A stretch of DNA of 64,000 nt from Actinomycetota bacterium (GCA_947463725.1 CANHRM010000001.1:48906-112905), one strand, 5' to 3'; shown: positions 37,085 to 47,804, numbered from the stretch's first letter. A program made the numbers and translations. The notes: generated by a model not told the origin, from the sequence alone.

Positions 37085-38307
37085 GTGCATTAAAAGGAAT
37101 TCGCGTTCTAGATGCCGCAACATTATTTGCTGGGCCAATGGCGGCAACGATGTTGGCAGATTTTGGCGCTGAAGTAATTAAGATTGAGCATCCGACTAAA
37201 GGTGACCCGGTTCGTTTACACGGTCATTCCAAAGACGGTATCCCCCTTTGGTGGACGATGTTGGCCCGCAATAAAAAAACACTTGCACTCGACTTAGGCA
37301 AACCTGCAGGTAGTGAAGTTCTTAAAGAACTAATCAAACAATCAGATGTATTCATTGAAAATTTTCGTCCCGGAACTTTAGAACGCTGGGGTATCGGTCC
37401 CGATGTTTTATTGGCGATTAATCCAAAGCTAGTTATTGCTCGCGTAACTGGCTTCGGACAATTTGGACCTTATGCAGGTCGAGCTGGCTTTGGCACCTTG
37501 GCTGAATCAATGAGTGGTTTTGCAGCTATGACCGGTGAAGTTAATGGCCCACCTACATTGCCACCTTTTGGATTAGCAGATGGAATTGCAGCACTTGCTA
37601 CCTCGCAAGCTGTTTTAACTGCTTTAACAGCACGTGATAATCCGCAAAGTGAAGCTTTTGGCAAGGGACAAGTAATTGATTTAGCGATTATCGAACCAAT
37701 CTTGGCAATCTTGGGGCCTCAACCAACTGTTTACGATCAACTCGGAATCGTGCAACCAAGATCAGGAAATCGTTCCGTTAACAACGCACCGCGCAATACC
37801 TATAAGACTAAAGACGGTAAGTGGGTAGCAATTTCAACTTCAGCACAATCTATTGCTGAACGTTTAATGCATTTAGTAGGTCATCCAGAAGTAATCGCTG
37901 AACCATGGTTTGCCTCCGGTGGCGAGCGCGCAAAGCATGCCGATTTACTAGACGGCTTTGTATCAACTTGGATTGCTGAGCGAGATACGGCCGAAGTCGT
38001 GCGAGCTTTTGAAGAAGCTGAAGCTGCTGTTGCCCAGATCTACGATATCCGCGACATCATGGCTGATAAACAGTTCCAGGCTCTAGACACCATTACTACA
38101 GTCGAAGATCCAAATTTGGGTCCAGTGCGGATGCAGAATGTTCTTTATAGATTAAGCGAAACACCAGGTGAAATTCACTGGACTGGACGTGCCAAAGGGC
38201 AAGATACACATGAGATTTTGGCGCAAACACTTGGTTTATCAGAAAGTAAAATTTCTGAACTTGAGGCTGCGGGAATAATCTCCCAAAGCGCCACTGAGGG
38301 AAAGTGA
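37081..38307 (+). CDS. CaiB/BaiF family III CoA-transferase
   Basis: GIRVLDAATLFAGPMAATMLADFGAEVIKIEHPTKGDPVR...FIENFRPGTLERWGIG. Confidence 0.94.
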   Translation: MSALKGIRVLDAATLFAGPMAATMLADFGAEVIKIEHPTKGDPVRLHGHSKDGIPLWWTMLARNKKTLALDLGKPAGSEVLKELIKQSDVFIENFRPGTLERWGIGPDVLLAINPKLVIARVTGFGQFGPYAGRAGFGTLAESMSGFAAMTGEVNGPPTLPPFGLADGIAALATSQAVLTALTARDNPQSEAFGKGQVIDLAIIEPILAILGPQPTVYDQLGIVQPRSGNRSVNNAPRNTYKTKDGKWVAISTSAQSIAERLMHLVGHPEVIAEPWFASGGERAKHADLLDGFVSTWIAERDTAEVVRAFEEAEAAVAQIYDIRDIMADKQFQALDTITTVEDPNLGPVRMQNVLYRLSETPGEIHWTGRAKGQDTHEILAQTLGLSESKISELEAAGIISQSATEGK

Positions 38308-38311
38308 AGAT

Positions 38312-39115
38312 ATGACCAAGATCTGGGATCAACTCGCTAACGCAAAAGTAATCGATCTTTCACAACCAATGTTTCGAGGCATGCCGCAATCACCAAATCA
38401 CACTCCTTATCGCATGGTGCTTGACCGCAGACATGGCGATGTAGTTTCAGCAGCTGGTGGCTCTGCATCAAATGACATCATTGTTACTGGCACTCACGCC
38501 GGTACTCATATTGATGCTCTTGCACATGTATCTTTCCAAGGAAAACTATTTGGTGGTATTGATGCCCAATCCGTAATGAGTCACATGGGCTTTAGCAAAT
38601 ATGGAATTGAAACTGTGAAGCCATTCCTCTGTCGTGGCGTGTTTTTGAATGTGGCCAAAGCCCTTAATAAAGAGGTTTTAGGACCTGATTACGAGATTAC
38701 AGTTGCAGATCTCGAAGCCGCTCAGAAACTAGCTGGTCTTGAAATTAACGAAGGCGATGTTGTTCTTATCGGTACTGGTTGGTCAAAGAATTGGCAAGAT
38801 AAAGAGCTATACCAAGGTCAATCCTTAGGCACACCGGGCATCGGCGAATCAGCTGCTAAATGGCTAGCTGCAAAGAAACCGCGAGCCTGCGGTGGCGAAA
38901 CAATTGCATTCGAACATATTCCAGCTGGTGCTGGTCACCGCGAACTTCCAGTACATCGAACTTTCTTGGTTGAATATGGAATTCACATTATTGAAACCAT
39001 GAAGCTAGATGAGCTTGCCGATACCGGTGTAAGTGAATTCTTATTTGTACTCACTCCACTAAATCTACAAGGTGCAACTGGCTCACCAACTCGCCCACTG
39101 GCTGTATTGGTTTAA
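38312..39115 (+). CDS. Cyclase family protein (kynurenine formamidase-like)
   Basis: VIDLSQPMFRGMPQSPNH, GTHAGTHIDALAHV, HRTFLVEYGIHIIETMKLDELA. Confidence 0.88.
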   Translation: MTKIWDQLANAKVIDLSQPMFRGMPQSPNHTPYRMVLDRRHGDVVSAAGGSASNDIIVTGTHAGTHIDALAHVSFQGKLFGGIDAQSVMSHMGFSKYGIETVKPFLCRGVFLNVAKALNKEVLGPDYEITVADLEAAQKLAGLEINEGDVVLIGTGWSKNWQDKELYQGQSLGTPGIGESAAKWLAAKKPRACGGETIAFEHIPAGAGHRELPVHRTFLVEYGIHIIETMKLDELADTGVSEFLFVLTPLNLQGATGSPTRPLAVLV

Positions 39116-39123
39116 TAACTCAC

Positions 39124-40548
39124 ATGAGCAGCGAGAAAACTCACGTTCAGCTTTTGGCTGAGTTTGCTGCTAATACCAAAGTTTTATCTTCAACTATTGC
39201 CGCAGATGCTAGAGAAAGAATTCTAGATGTACTCGGAAATAGTTTGGCCGGTCGTGCTGAATCACTAAATGAATCAGAACCTGACCGCGCTGTCGAAAGA
39301 GTTGTCGCAGCATGGGGCGGCACCCCAACTTCTAGCGTAATTGGCTCAGAACTTAAATTACCTTCAGCAAGTGCTGCGCTAATTAATGGCACTTTGGCTC
39401 ATATCCTCGATTTTGACGATACACATTTGCCGTCGGTGCTTCATCCTTCAGCATCCATTGTTCCCACAGCGCTTGCAGTTGCAGAAGAAGTTAACGCATC
39501 ACCTGATCAAATTCTTCGCTCAGTTGCTATTGGTATCGAAATAACTAATCGACTTGGTATGGCTTCATATATCCCAAGTGCGGGTAATTCTATCTTTTTT
39601 GAAAAAGGCTTTCACGCCACTTCGATCTGCGGAACTATCGGAGCATCAGTTACAGCTGCAATTTTGTATGGCTTAGATGCTGAAAAAATAGCTCATGCCA
39701 TGGGTATTGCAGCGAGTATGGGTGCCGGAATTATTGAGGCTAATCGCACCGGTGGCACAGTTAAAAGAATTCATTGTGGTTGGGCAGCACATGGCGGTGT
39801 CGTTGCTGCGAGCATGGCTCGTGAAGGAATCACTGGTCCCCCAACTGTTCTCGAAGGTCGCTTTGGTTTCTTTAATGCATATCTTGATGGGCAATACGAT
39901 CCCCAATCACTTCTTGATGGCTTAGGTGAGCGCTGGGAACTATTAAAAACTGCATATAAGCCATATCCGACAAATCATTTCACCCACCCCGGTATTGATT
40001 GCGCACTTGCGCTACGCGCTAAAGGAATCAAGGCAGCAGATGTTGAAAGTATTGAGCTCGGTGTTGCAGCACCAGTCATTAGAACTATTGGCGAACCCCG
40101 CGAGGAAAAGATTCATCCAAAATCTGGCTACCACGGAAAATTCTCAGCACCATATACGTTAGCAACTGCATTTCTGGGTGGCGGCGGATTAGGTGTCTAC
40201 CTTGATGATTTCTCCGAAAGCAATTGGGATCAACCTGAACGCTTAGCACTTGCGGCCAAGGTGACCGTGGTTGCCGATGACCAAGCAACAGAAATATTCC
40301 CGAATGCTTTTGCTGCGGTTTTAAATGTTAAAACCAAGGATGGCAAGACTCATACTCACAGAGTTGCTGCAAGTTTAGGAAGCAAGGAAGCACCGCTAAC
40401 AAAAGCGCAAATCATGGAGAAATTTACTTTAAATGCTTCCCGCTATCTGGAATCAGATGCCGTTGGAAAGGTTTCCAAATTTGTTAATTTTGAAAATCAA
40501 GGTGATTTATCTGCCTTAATGCTGCTCCTTGCTAGCAAGAGCGCATAA
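39124..40548 (+). CDS. MmgE/PrpD family protein
   Basis: ALINGTLAHILDFDDTHLPSVLHPSASIVPTALAVAEE; GFHATSICGTIGASVTAA. Confidence 0.92.
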   Translation: MSSEKTHVQLLAEFAANTKVLSSTIAADARERILDVLGNSLAGRAESLNESEPDRAVERVVAAWGGTPTSSVIGSELKLPSASAALINGTLAHILDFDDTHLPSVLHPSASIVPTALAVAEEVNASPDQILRSVAIGIEITNRLGMASYIPSAGNSIFFEKGFHATSICGTIGASVTAAILYGLDAEKIAHAMGIAASMGAGIIEANRTGGTVKRIHCGWAAHGGVVAASMAREGITGPPTVLEGRFGFFNAYLDGQYDPQSLLDGLGERWELLKTAYKPYPTNHFTHPGIDCALALRAKGIKAADVESIELGVAAPVIRTIGEPREEKIHPKSGYHGKFSAPYTLATAFLGGGGLGVYLDDFSESNWDQPERLALAAKVTVVADDQATEIFPNAFAAVLNVKTKDGKTHTHRVAASLGSKEAPLTKAQIMEKFTLNASRYLESDAVGKVSKFVNFENQGDLSALMLLLASKSA

Positions 40549-40591
40549 CCTTTTCTAAATCTAAACTAAATTCAAATAGACCCAGAGATAA

Positions 40592-41455
40592 TTAGTTTCT
40601 AATTCCTAAAGTTCGGCGGGCGATTTTCGCAACCGCTTCATCGATCATGCGCCCCTGTGCATCAAGTGCTACGCCGCCGCCAGCTGCAACCAAGCGATCG
40701 AGAATATCTTGCGCAGCATTAACTTCTTCATCGCTGAGTGTGAAAATTTCGTTTGCAATCGTGATTTGATCAGGGTGGATGCACGCACGCCCAAAATAAC
40801 CCCACTCTTTGAATTCTTGTGAGCTCTTTCGAAAAGCATCTAAATCCTTGAAATTTGTTAATACGGCTGCAACTGGTGGATTAATTCCGGCTGCTGCGCT
40901 GGCAAATACCATCGCGCTACGAGCATATTGAATAGTCGTCACACCTGCTTCACCAGAAGTTCCTAGATCTGCGCGTAAATCTGCTTCTCCTAGTTGCAAG
41001 CGGCTAACTCGAGGACCATTAGCAATATCTTGAGCATTTAACACCCCGGCAGCCGATTCAATCAGAGCCGATACTTCAAGTGGTGTCGTTATGTTTCGTG
41101 ATTTTTCTAGTCGAGTCAGAAGCAAGTCAAGATTTGTAACGTCAGCTAATTTATTAGCTTTCGCTAAAACGATTCCTCGACAATTTTTATGCACAGATGC
41201 TTCTAAATCAGATTCGAGTAGTTCTTTCTCTGGATTTACTCGCACCCAAATTTCAGTGGTTACATCTACTTCATTTAGGAAGGAAACTAAGTTTTTTCGA
41301 GCAGCATCTTTATCGGCCGGTGATACGCCATCTTCTAGATCAACAATTAGCGCATCTGCTCCGCGGCTAAGAGATTTTAGTAATCGACTTGAATCATTGG
41401 CTGGGACATAGAGATGGCTGCGTGCTCTCATAATAGGTGTGGTGATTTTCTGCAA
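40592..41455 (-). CDS. HpcH/HpaI/CitE family CoA ester lyase
   Basis: RSHLYVPANDSSRLLKSLSRGADALIVDLEDGVSPADKDAAR; LGEADLRADLG; GRACIHPDQI. Confidence 0.93.
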   Translation of the reverse strand: MQKITTPIMRARSHLYVPANDSSRLLKSLSRGADALIVDLEDGVSPADKDAARKNLVSFLNEVDVTTEIWVRVNPEKELLESDLEASVHKNCRGIVLAKANKLADVTNLDLLLTRLEKSRNITTPLEVSALIESAAGVLNAQDIANGPRVSRLQLGEADLRADLGTSGEAGVTTIQYARSAMVFASAAAGINPPVAAVLTNFKDLDAFRKSSQEFKEWGYFGRACIHPDQITIANEIFTLSDEEVNAAQDILDRLVAAGGGVALDAQGRMIDEAVAKIARRTLGIRN

Positions 41456-41540
41456 ATAGATGCGGCCTTATCTAAGGATTTTGAATTAGAAGTAGCCTGC
41501 TTGCTCATAGAAAAACAATAACACAATCGACTTTTTATTA

Positions 41541-42254
41541 TCAGCTAGTACAGGCTTTTCCGTCGCCATCGCCATCTAATTTATGCGGGTCCTTACCAAT
41601 TACTGTAACTGGTGCCAAACCAAGTGCTTTTATATCGCTGCAATTCAAATCTGGTGGATAGAGCGGAATGCATCCGGCATAGTTCGGATCACAGCCCGTT
41701 TCAGCACTTGGCGCAGTTACAGGCGAATTTACCGGAGTAGCAACCGGAGTTCCGACCGCCTTGTATGTAGTAACAGCTTTAGTTGGCACGAGTTGCGTAC
41801 CTGGACAATCTTTCCATAACCCTACTTTGTACAACTTGGCATCTTGTGCCGCTTTCAACATAACTGCGGAATAAATCCCTTTTTCACCTTGATAGAAATA
41901 TGGAGCGGCTGCACCGATTTTTACCATTTCGAGATTCACATTTATTTTTCCAACAAAGATATATCGAAGAGCGCGACCATAGCGATCATAGGAAGCTGAA
42001 GCAGGATCTGCTTTTAACGTAACAGTTCCCTTTTTCGCCAATAAATTCACAAGTGCGGCTTTAGATTCCTTGGCATAGCATTCATCTTCAGCAAGTTCTG
42101 GGGCATCAATTTGTAATAACCGAATCTTCAACCCATCGGCCATAGTTACGGTATCGCCATCATATATTTTTGCAATTTTTAGAGCGCCGTGGGCTGGAAA
42201 TACGGAAATTACGAGTAACGCGGAAATAGCTAATGCATATCTAGATTTTTGCAT
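41541..42254 (-). CDS. Secreted thermonuclease (SNase family) with C-terminal excalibur-type domain
   Basis: KIYDGDTVTMADGLKIRLLQIDAPEL, SYDRYGRALRYIFV; C-terminal DLNCSDI...DPHKLDGDGDGKAC. Confidence 0.9.
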   Translation of the reverse strand: MQKSRYALAISALLVISVFPAHGALKIAKIYDGDTVTMADGLKIRLLQIDAPELAEDECYAKESKAALVNLLAKKGTVTLKADPASASYDRYGRALRYIFVGKINVNLEMVKIGAAAPYFYQGEKGIYSAVMLKAAQDAKLYKVGLWKDCPGTQLVPTKAVTTYKAVGTPVATPVNSPVTAPSAETGCDPNYAGCIPLYPPDLNCSDIKALGLAPVTVIGKDPHKLDGDGDGKACTS

Positions 42255-42262
42255 CTGATTAA

Positions 42263-42643
42263 TTATTTACGAGCTAAGCGCCAGTGATACAGATAAAGTG
42301 GACCAGCAATAATTAATGTAGTAACTGCATCAATCATGCTTTTAATTGCTTGACGTTGATTCTGATCTTCAAGTTGAGCTGCAATTGCAGCGGAATTAAC
42401 TTTTGGAGCTGGATTATAAGGATCCACATATGCTGGATCTGGGTAGGCAACATTGACGCCACTTCTGATGAATGAAACTAAAGAAAATAGGCAGACCATT
42501 AGAGTGATCAAGCAAACTGCGTATAGATATAGTGAACGCCAATCAATTCTTGATTGTTGATATATCGGTTGAATCAATTGGGCTTTAGCAGGGGCCTTGG
42601 CTACTGCTTTTTTGACTGCCGGAGATTTCTTTGTGGTTGCCAT
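42263..42643 (-). CDS. Hypothetical membrane protein
   Basis: 126 aa; Lys/Ala-rich N-terminus, two hydrophobic segments; adjacent to nuclease gene. Confidence 0.55.
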   Translation of the reverse strand: MATTKKSPAVKKAVAKAPAKAQLIQPIYQQSRIDWRSLYLYAVCLITLMVCLFSLVSFIRSGVNVAYPDPAYVDPYNPAPKVNSAAIAAQLEDQNQRQAIKSMIDAVTTLIIAGPLYLYHWRLARK

Positions 42644-42712
42644 TCTCGAATTATGCTCTTGAAATCAGAGAATCAGCCATATAACTAAGCAATTCGCCTC
42701 TATTCTTTTCAC

Positions 42713-43075
42713 ATGAGCGCAATCAAGCAGGTATTTCTCGCAATTCATATCCTCGCAGTTCTCGGTGGCCTGGTGCTGCTTCTAATTCAACTACCAAAGC
42801 CAAAGAAAGTAATTCATGTTGGTTTCCTGCATTCGATGCTCACAGCTTTGGTTGCTGGATTAGCATTAGTGGGAATTGATACTTCGCTACATGCTTCTGA
42901 TCCAGTTAAATATGAGGCACTAGATCATGGAAAGATAGGGATTAAGTTTCTGGTCCTTCTGGTCATCTTGGCTCTTACGATTAAGAACAAAAATAAGTCT
43001 GAAGTCTCAACTAGCGTGTGGGCTGGGCTACTGGCACTTACGTTGGCTAATGTTTTTATAGCCACATCGCTTTAA
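42713..43075 (+). CDS. Hypothetical small integral membrane protein
   Basis: 120 aa with about four hydrophobic segments. Confidence 0.6.
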   Translation: MSAIKQVFLAIHILAVLGGLVLLLIQLPKPKKVIHVGFLHSMLTALVAGLALVGIDTSLHASDPVKYEALDHGKIGIKFLVLLVILALTIKNKNKSEVSTSVWAGLLALTLANVFIATSL

Positions 43076-43093
43076 ATCACCTAGAATTGCCCA

Positions 43094-44128
43094 ATGGCTG
43101 CAAAGAGTACCTCCCGAAACGTTGAAGTAACTATTGATTTAGTTGCCGATACTGCCGGAGTTAGCCGTGCAACTGTTTCACGCGTGATCAATGGCAGCGC
43201 AAAGGTTTCACCTGAAACCGAAAAGGCTGTACGTAAAGCCATTAAAAAGTATAACTTTGTTCCAAATACCACAGCTCGCAGACTTGCTGGTGGAAGAAGC
43301 GGACTAGTAGCACTCGTGCTCGAAGAGTCCAGTGAAGAATTTTTCTTAAATCCATTCTGGGGCTTAGTCGTTCAAGGATTTACAACAGCTATTTCAGATG
43401 CCGGTATGCAACCACTTCTTCTTATTCGCCCCAAAACTGGTAGCGAAGACTCGCTCTTTGAATCTTTACGAAAAGCTCAAGTTGATGGAATTGCTATGTT
43501 CAGCTGGCACCGTTCGGTAAAGAGTTTCGAACGCTTGCTTCCAAAAGGTGTGCCGGTAGTTTTTGGTGGCGACTTGGGTGGTTCAGACAAATTCCCTTAC
43601 GTCGACGTCGATAACGTCCAAGGTGGCTACCTGGCCACTAAACACTTGATTTCCCAAGGTTGCAAGAAGATTGTGGTTATAACTGGTGACTTAAAGCTGC
43701 AATCTGGTCGCGATAGGTATGAAGGTTTTGAAAAAGCCATGTCAGAGGCGGGGCGTGAAATTTCACCTGTTTCTGTTTTGACAGGTGACTATTCAACTTC
43801 AAAGTCAGAAGAAGTGGTTCGGGAATTTCTAAAGAAAAAAATACCTTTCGATGGAATTTTTGCAGGAAATGACTTAAGCGCGCTCGGTGCGATAAATGTT
43901 TTGCTGCAAAATAAAATCGCAGTCCCAAAGCAAGTAAAGGTAATTGGTTTTGACAATTCACCAGTTGCTACCCGCTCGGTGCCAGCGCTTTCGAGTATTC
44001 ATCAGCCAACTCGTGAATTAGGTGCTGAGGTAGCAAACATGTTGGTCGCAGCGTTAAGTGGTTCTGACGTTACTAAGAAAATGTTGCCGGTAAAGCTAGT
44101 AGCCAGAGAGTCAACTGCTAAAAGCTAG
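43094..44128 (+). CDS. LacI-family transcriptional regulator
   Basis: DLVADTAGVSRATVSRVINGSAKVSPETEKAVRKAIKKYNFVPNTTARRLAGG. Confidence 0.95.
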   Translation: MAAKSTSRNVEVTIDLVADTAGVSRATVSRVINGSAKVSPETEKAVRKAIKKYNFVPNTTARRLAGGRSGLVALVLEESSEEFFLNPFWGLVVQGFTTAISDAGMQPLLLIRPKTGSEDSLFESLRKAQVDGIAMFSWHRSVKSFERLLPKGVPVVFGGDLGGSDKFPYVDVDNVQGGYLATKHLISQGCKKIVVITGDLKLQSGRDRYEGFEKAMSEAGREISPVSVLTGDYSTSKSEEVVREFLKKKIPFDGIFAGNDLSALGAINVLLQNKIAVPKQVKVIGFDNSPVATRSVPALSSIHQPTRELGAEVANMLVAALSGSDVTKKMLPVKLVARESTAKS

Positions 44129-45510
44129 TCAGCGCTATTGGCCGTAATAATTTGTTTGTATTTTTTGGCACTTAGCTTCGGAGTTCTTACTAAGGTTTTG
44201 TAGTCAACGCGCACTAAACCAAAACGCTTGGCATAGCCTTCGGCCCATTCAAAATTATCCAGTAGCGACCAAGCGAAGTAACCTTTTACTGGTACGCCTG
44301 CAGCAACAGCTTTTTGAAGTGACTGAAGGTGGCGGACTAGGTAAGAAGTTCGCTCCACATCGTTAATGCTTCCGTCGGACTCGACCACATCTTCATACGA
44401 TGAGCCATTCTCGGTAATCATCAGATAAGGAATCTCTGGATAATCGCGATGAACTCGTGAAACCAAGTTTCCTAGGCCTTCGGGAGTTACTACCCAACCC
44501 ATTGCAGTAAGGGATCCAGCCAAGTGTGCTGGCGGTGAATTATCACCTTTTTGCGGGAAGGGGAATATTCCGGGACCGTTATCTATCAAATCTTCGGGGC
44601 GGGGATTACGTAAGAATGAATCAGAATAGTAATTAATACCAAGGTAATCAGGCTTAGACTTTAGTAGTTCTTGATCACCTGGGAGAAGTACATCGCTTAA
44701 CGCTTGTCCGTAATATTCAATAATATTTGTTGGGTACTTGCCATACAACATTGCTTCAATCCACCAACGATTTATATTCGAATCAAGTAGTGCATTTAAT
44801 GTTACTAGCTCTGAGTTATCTGGGTTTTCTAAATTGTGATTTGTCATATTAACCGTGAGGCCGACATGAGAATTTGGGCGAATACTCTTTATTGCCCGAG
44901 AAGCCATTGAGTGAGCTAGCGCTGTGTGATGCGATGCTGCAATTGCTAACGAATGATCTTTTTTACCAGGCGCATGTACACCAATTGAATAACCTAACCA
45001 AGCTACACACCAAGGTTCATTCAGGGTAATCCAGTTACTCACTCGATCACCAAATTCTTCGGCACAAGCAAGTGCGTAATCTGCAAATGCTTCTGCAGTA
45101 GCTCTGTTTGCCCAACCACCTGCATCTTCAAGTTTTTGAGGCAAGTCCCAGTGGTAGAGCGTGACCATTGGTTCGATACCAGCTTCAATAAGTGAATCAA
45201 TCAGACTGTTATAAAAATTAAAGCCGCGTTCTTCACGAACTGCATCACCATTAGGAAAGAGTCTTGGCCAAGCAATTGAAAAACGATATGCCTTAACACC
45301 TAAATCTTTCATTATTTCAATATCTTCTGGAAAGCGATGGTAGTGATCACAAGCAACATCACCGTTGTCGCTACCTACAACTTTGCCCGGAGTTTTACTA
45401 AAGGTATCCCAAATGCTTATGCCGCGACCATCGAGTTGAGTTGCACCCTCGATCTGGTAACTGGCAGTTGCTGTTCCCCAAAGGAAATCATCTGGAAAAA
45501 CATTTGACAT
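44125..45510 (-). CDS. Glycoside hydrolase family 1 beta-glucosidase
   Basis: FLWGTATASYQIEGA, TLNEPWC (acid/base), MITENGSSY (nucleophile); start trimmed to MSNVFPDDF. Confidence 0.94.
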   Translation of the reverse strand: MSNVFPDDFLWGTATASYQIEGATQLDGRGISIWDTFSKTPGKVVGSDNGDVACDHYHRFPEDIEIMKDLGVKAYRFSIAWPRLFPNGDAVREERGFNFYNSLIDSLIEAGIEPMVTLYHWDLPQKLEDAGGWANRATAEAFADYALACAEEFGDRVSNWITLNEPWCVAWLGYSIGVHAPGKKDHSLAIAASHHTALAHSMASRAIKSIRPNSHVGLTVNMTNHNLENPDNSELVTLNALLDSNINRWWIEAMLYGKYPTNIIEYYGQALSDVLLPGDQELLKSKPDYLGINYYSDSFLRNPRPEDLIDNGPGIFPFPQKGDNSPPAHLAGSLTAMGWVVTPEGLGNLVSRVHRDYPEIPYLMITENGSSYEDVVESDGSINDVERTSYLVRHLQSLQKAVAAGVPVKGYFAWSLLDNFEWAEGYAKRFGLVRVDYKTLVRTPKLSAKKYKQIITANSAD

Positions 45511-45578
45511 AAAAATTGAACTCCGTTTCGGCAATTTCTACCCCTATACTTTCGGATAGGAGCCTTATAAACCGCCTC

Positions 45579-45592
45579 TGAAAGCGGTTTCA
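45579..45592. promoter_or_regulatory. LacI-type operator TGAAAGCGGTTTCA
   Basis: TGAAA-N4-TTTCA, between divergent GH1 and GH16 genes; identical 14-mer at 52677. Confidence 0.75.
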
Positions 45593-45613
45593 TATCCTCA
45601 GACCCTATCGTAT

Positions 45614-46429
45614 TTGGAGGCAAAAATGGTAAGTCCAATTGAGAAAATTTTGCTCTGGTCTGAGGAATTCACCCCCACCGCAGATGGGCAGCCTAATTCT
45701 GAATTTTGGACTCCCGACCTTGGCGATGGCTCTCAACACGGACTGGTCGGCTGGGGAAATCACGAACGAGAGTTTTACACCACTGACTCTTTAGTCGCCA
45801 ATAACGGATTAACGATTACCGCAGCTCGTGAAAAAGGTCTATCTACTATTGAAACTTATTATGGACCAGCTGAGTGGACAAGTGGAAAAATTCACACGAA
45901 TAATAAGGTTTATTTCAAATATGGATACTTAGAAATCTCGGCAAAAATGCCTAAGGGCATAGGCACTTGGCCTGCTCTTTGGCTGTTAGGCAAAACTATT
46001 TCCGAGGGCATTGCTTGGCCAGCTTGTGGCGAGATTGATCTCTTTGAAGGAAATGGCGCAAAGCCAAGAACCATTCAAGGAACGCTTCATGCGGCAGGGT
46101 ATTCCGGTGAATTTGGAATTACTGGTTTCCATGAGAGCGTCGAGGATTTATCGCAAAGCTTTAATCGATTCGCAATTAACTGGCAAGAGGATTCAATTGA
46201 ATGGCTCTTTAATGATCAGTCATTCCAGAAATTCACTCGCAACCAGGGAGATTTTGCTGATAAGGCTTGGCCATTTAATGACTATTTCTACCTAATTATT
46301 AATCAGGCAATAGGTGGTTGGTTCGTGGGCGAGGTAGATCCATTATTACAGAGTAGTAAATTGGAAATTGAACATATTAAGCATTTCATGATTGATGGTG
46401 TTGGTGAAGTACTAATGGCTAATGCTTAA
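45614..46429 (+). CDS. Glycoside hydrolase family 16 (beta-1,3-glucanase-like), no evident signal peptide; likely start ATG at 45626
   Basis: WPACGEIDLFEGNG catalytic ExDxxE; WPALWLLG; N-terminus starts directly at the fold. Confidence 0.88.
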   Translation: MEAKMVSPIEKILLWSEEFTPTADGQPNSEFWTPDLGDGSQHGLVGWGNHEREFYTTDSLVANNGLTITAAREKGLSTIETYYGPAEWTSGKIHTNNKVYFKYGYLEISAKMPKGIGTWPALWLLGKTISEGIAWPACGEIDLFEGNGAKPRTIQGTLHAAGYSGEFGITGFHESVEDLSQSFNRFAINWQEDSIEWLFNDQSFQKFTRNQGDFADKAWPFNDYFYLIINQAIGGWFVGEVDPLLQSSKLEIEHIKHFMIDGVGEVLMANA

Positions 46430-47804
46430 TAACTTCGCCAACACCGTTAATTGAATAAACTTTTATGTAATCAAAGGCCATGGATGCCTGCTTTAGATTA
46501 GGCGTAACCTCGCCGCCTAGAATTCCGCCCATAGCCAAATTAATAATGATGTAGAACTCATGGTCATAAACCCAGTCATTATCAGTCTTATCCACCGTTA
46601 CAAATGGCACACCATCTAAGTAATAACGTATTTGATCTGGCAGCCAATCGACTGCATAAGTATGAAATTCTGAATTGTGCGCACTAGTCATTTCGACTTT
46701 ATCGCCACGTCCCCCGCCACCTGATAAAGGTCCATGGGTGTAGCCAAGATTTGTATTTGGTAGTCGGCCTAATAGTTCGGTGATATCGATTTCACCACAG
46801 CCTGGCCATGGTCGATCATCGATATTTGCACCTAACATCCAGAATGCACCCCAGGTGCCATTTCCGACTGGTCCTTTAATTCTTGCCTCGATGCGACCGT
46901 ATTTGAAACCAACTTTATCCTTTGTAACCAATTTTGTACTTAACCATTCGCATGGTGTGCCGTAATAGCATTTGTTTACACCAGCACCAGTAGTTGTTGC
47001 ATTAATTACGAAGGAACCTTTTCCATCTGTACTCGAAATTTTGTCGTCATACCATTGCCGTTCGCTATTACCCCAGCCACGATTTCCGAATGCTACGCCA
47101 TCGCCATTTTGAGCTACCCAAACTGAAGGGTCGGCCGGTGCACCTGTAGCGCCATTGAATTCCTCTGACCAAATCTGTTCGTACTTGCGACTTAGGTTTG
47201 CCACCGCAACAGTATTTGAAGTCTGCTTTGCTGATACGAAGCCTTTTGCAGCAAAACTAATTTGTAGCGATATATCGCTACCTAAATCTGAAGTTTTTAA
47301 ATTGTAAACACTCTTTGTTGCACCTTTGATCTCAAAATATCCGGCAAACCATTGATACGTTGGTTTAGCCGTTGTTGGAATGCTTTGCGGGAGTACTGCA
47401 ATTTCGATAACTTTGTCGTCACTAGGGCGTATTCGAATAGTTAATGATTCAGATAAAAGAACGTTTCCAATGATGATTATGTTTGATTTCGCTACTGCCG
47501 AAGTTCCGTCGTCAAATGTATGTGTCTCAATGAATTGCAATTTCTTTTTATTATCGCTGCTTTTCAACTTTGCAGTTAGACCTGAAGCTGACAAAGCTTT
47601 CCCGCTAAGCAGCCATTGAAAGGAGCTTGGGCCGTTATCAGACCACTCGGCTGGCGTTGCTTTGAAGGAATATCCAGTTGATCCAGCAGTAATTCTTGGC
47701 AAAGTAAGCGGCTTCTTCAAATCTTCACCGTGAGCGGCAATCATAGAAAATGATGAAATGCTCAAGGTGAGTGTGGTCAAAACTGCTAGGACTTTGCGAA
47801 ACAT
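46419..47804 (-). CDS. Secreted GH16 glucanase with N-terminal Ig-like region
   Basis: Signal peptide; WPGCGEIDITELLG; about 200 aa beta-rich N-terminal region. Confidence 0.9.
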   Translation of the reverse strand: MFRKVLAVLTTLTLSISSFSMIAAHGEDLKKPLTLPRITAGSTGYSFKATPAEWSDNGPSSFQWLLSGKALSASGLTAKLKSSDNKKKLQFIETHTFDDGTSAVAKSNIIIIGNVLLSESLTIRIRPSDDKVIEIAVLPQSIPTTAKPTYQWFAGYFEIKGATKSVYNLKTSDLGSDISLQISFAAKGFVSAKQTSNTVAVANLSRKYEQIWSEEFNGATGAPADPSVWVAQNGDGVAFGNRGWGNSERQWYDDKISSTDGKGSFVINATTTGAGVNKCYYGTPCEWLSTKLVTKDKVGFKYGRIEARIKGPVGNGTWGAFWMLGANIDDRPWPGCGEIDITELLGRLPNTNLGYTHGPLSGGGGRGDKVEMTSAHNSEFHTYAVDWLPDQIRYYLDGVPFVTVDKTDNDWVYDHEFYIIINLAMGGILGGEVTPNLKQASMAFDYIKVYSINGVGEVIKH

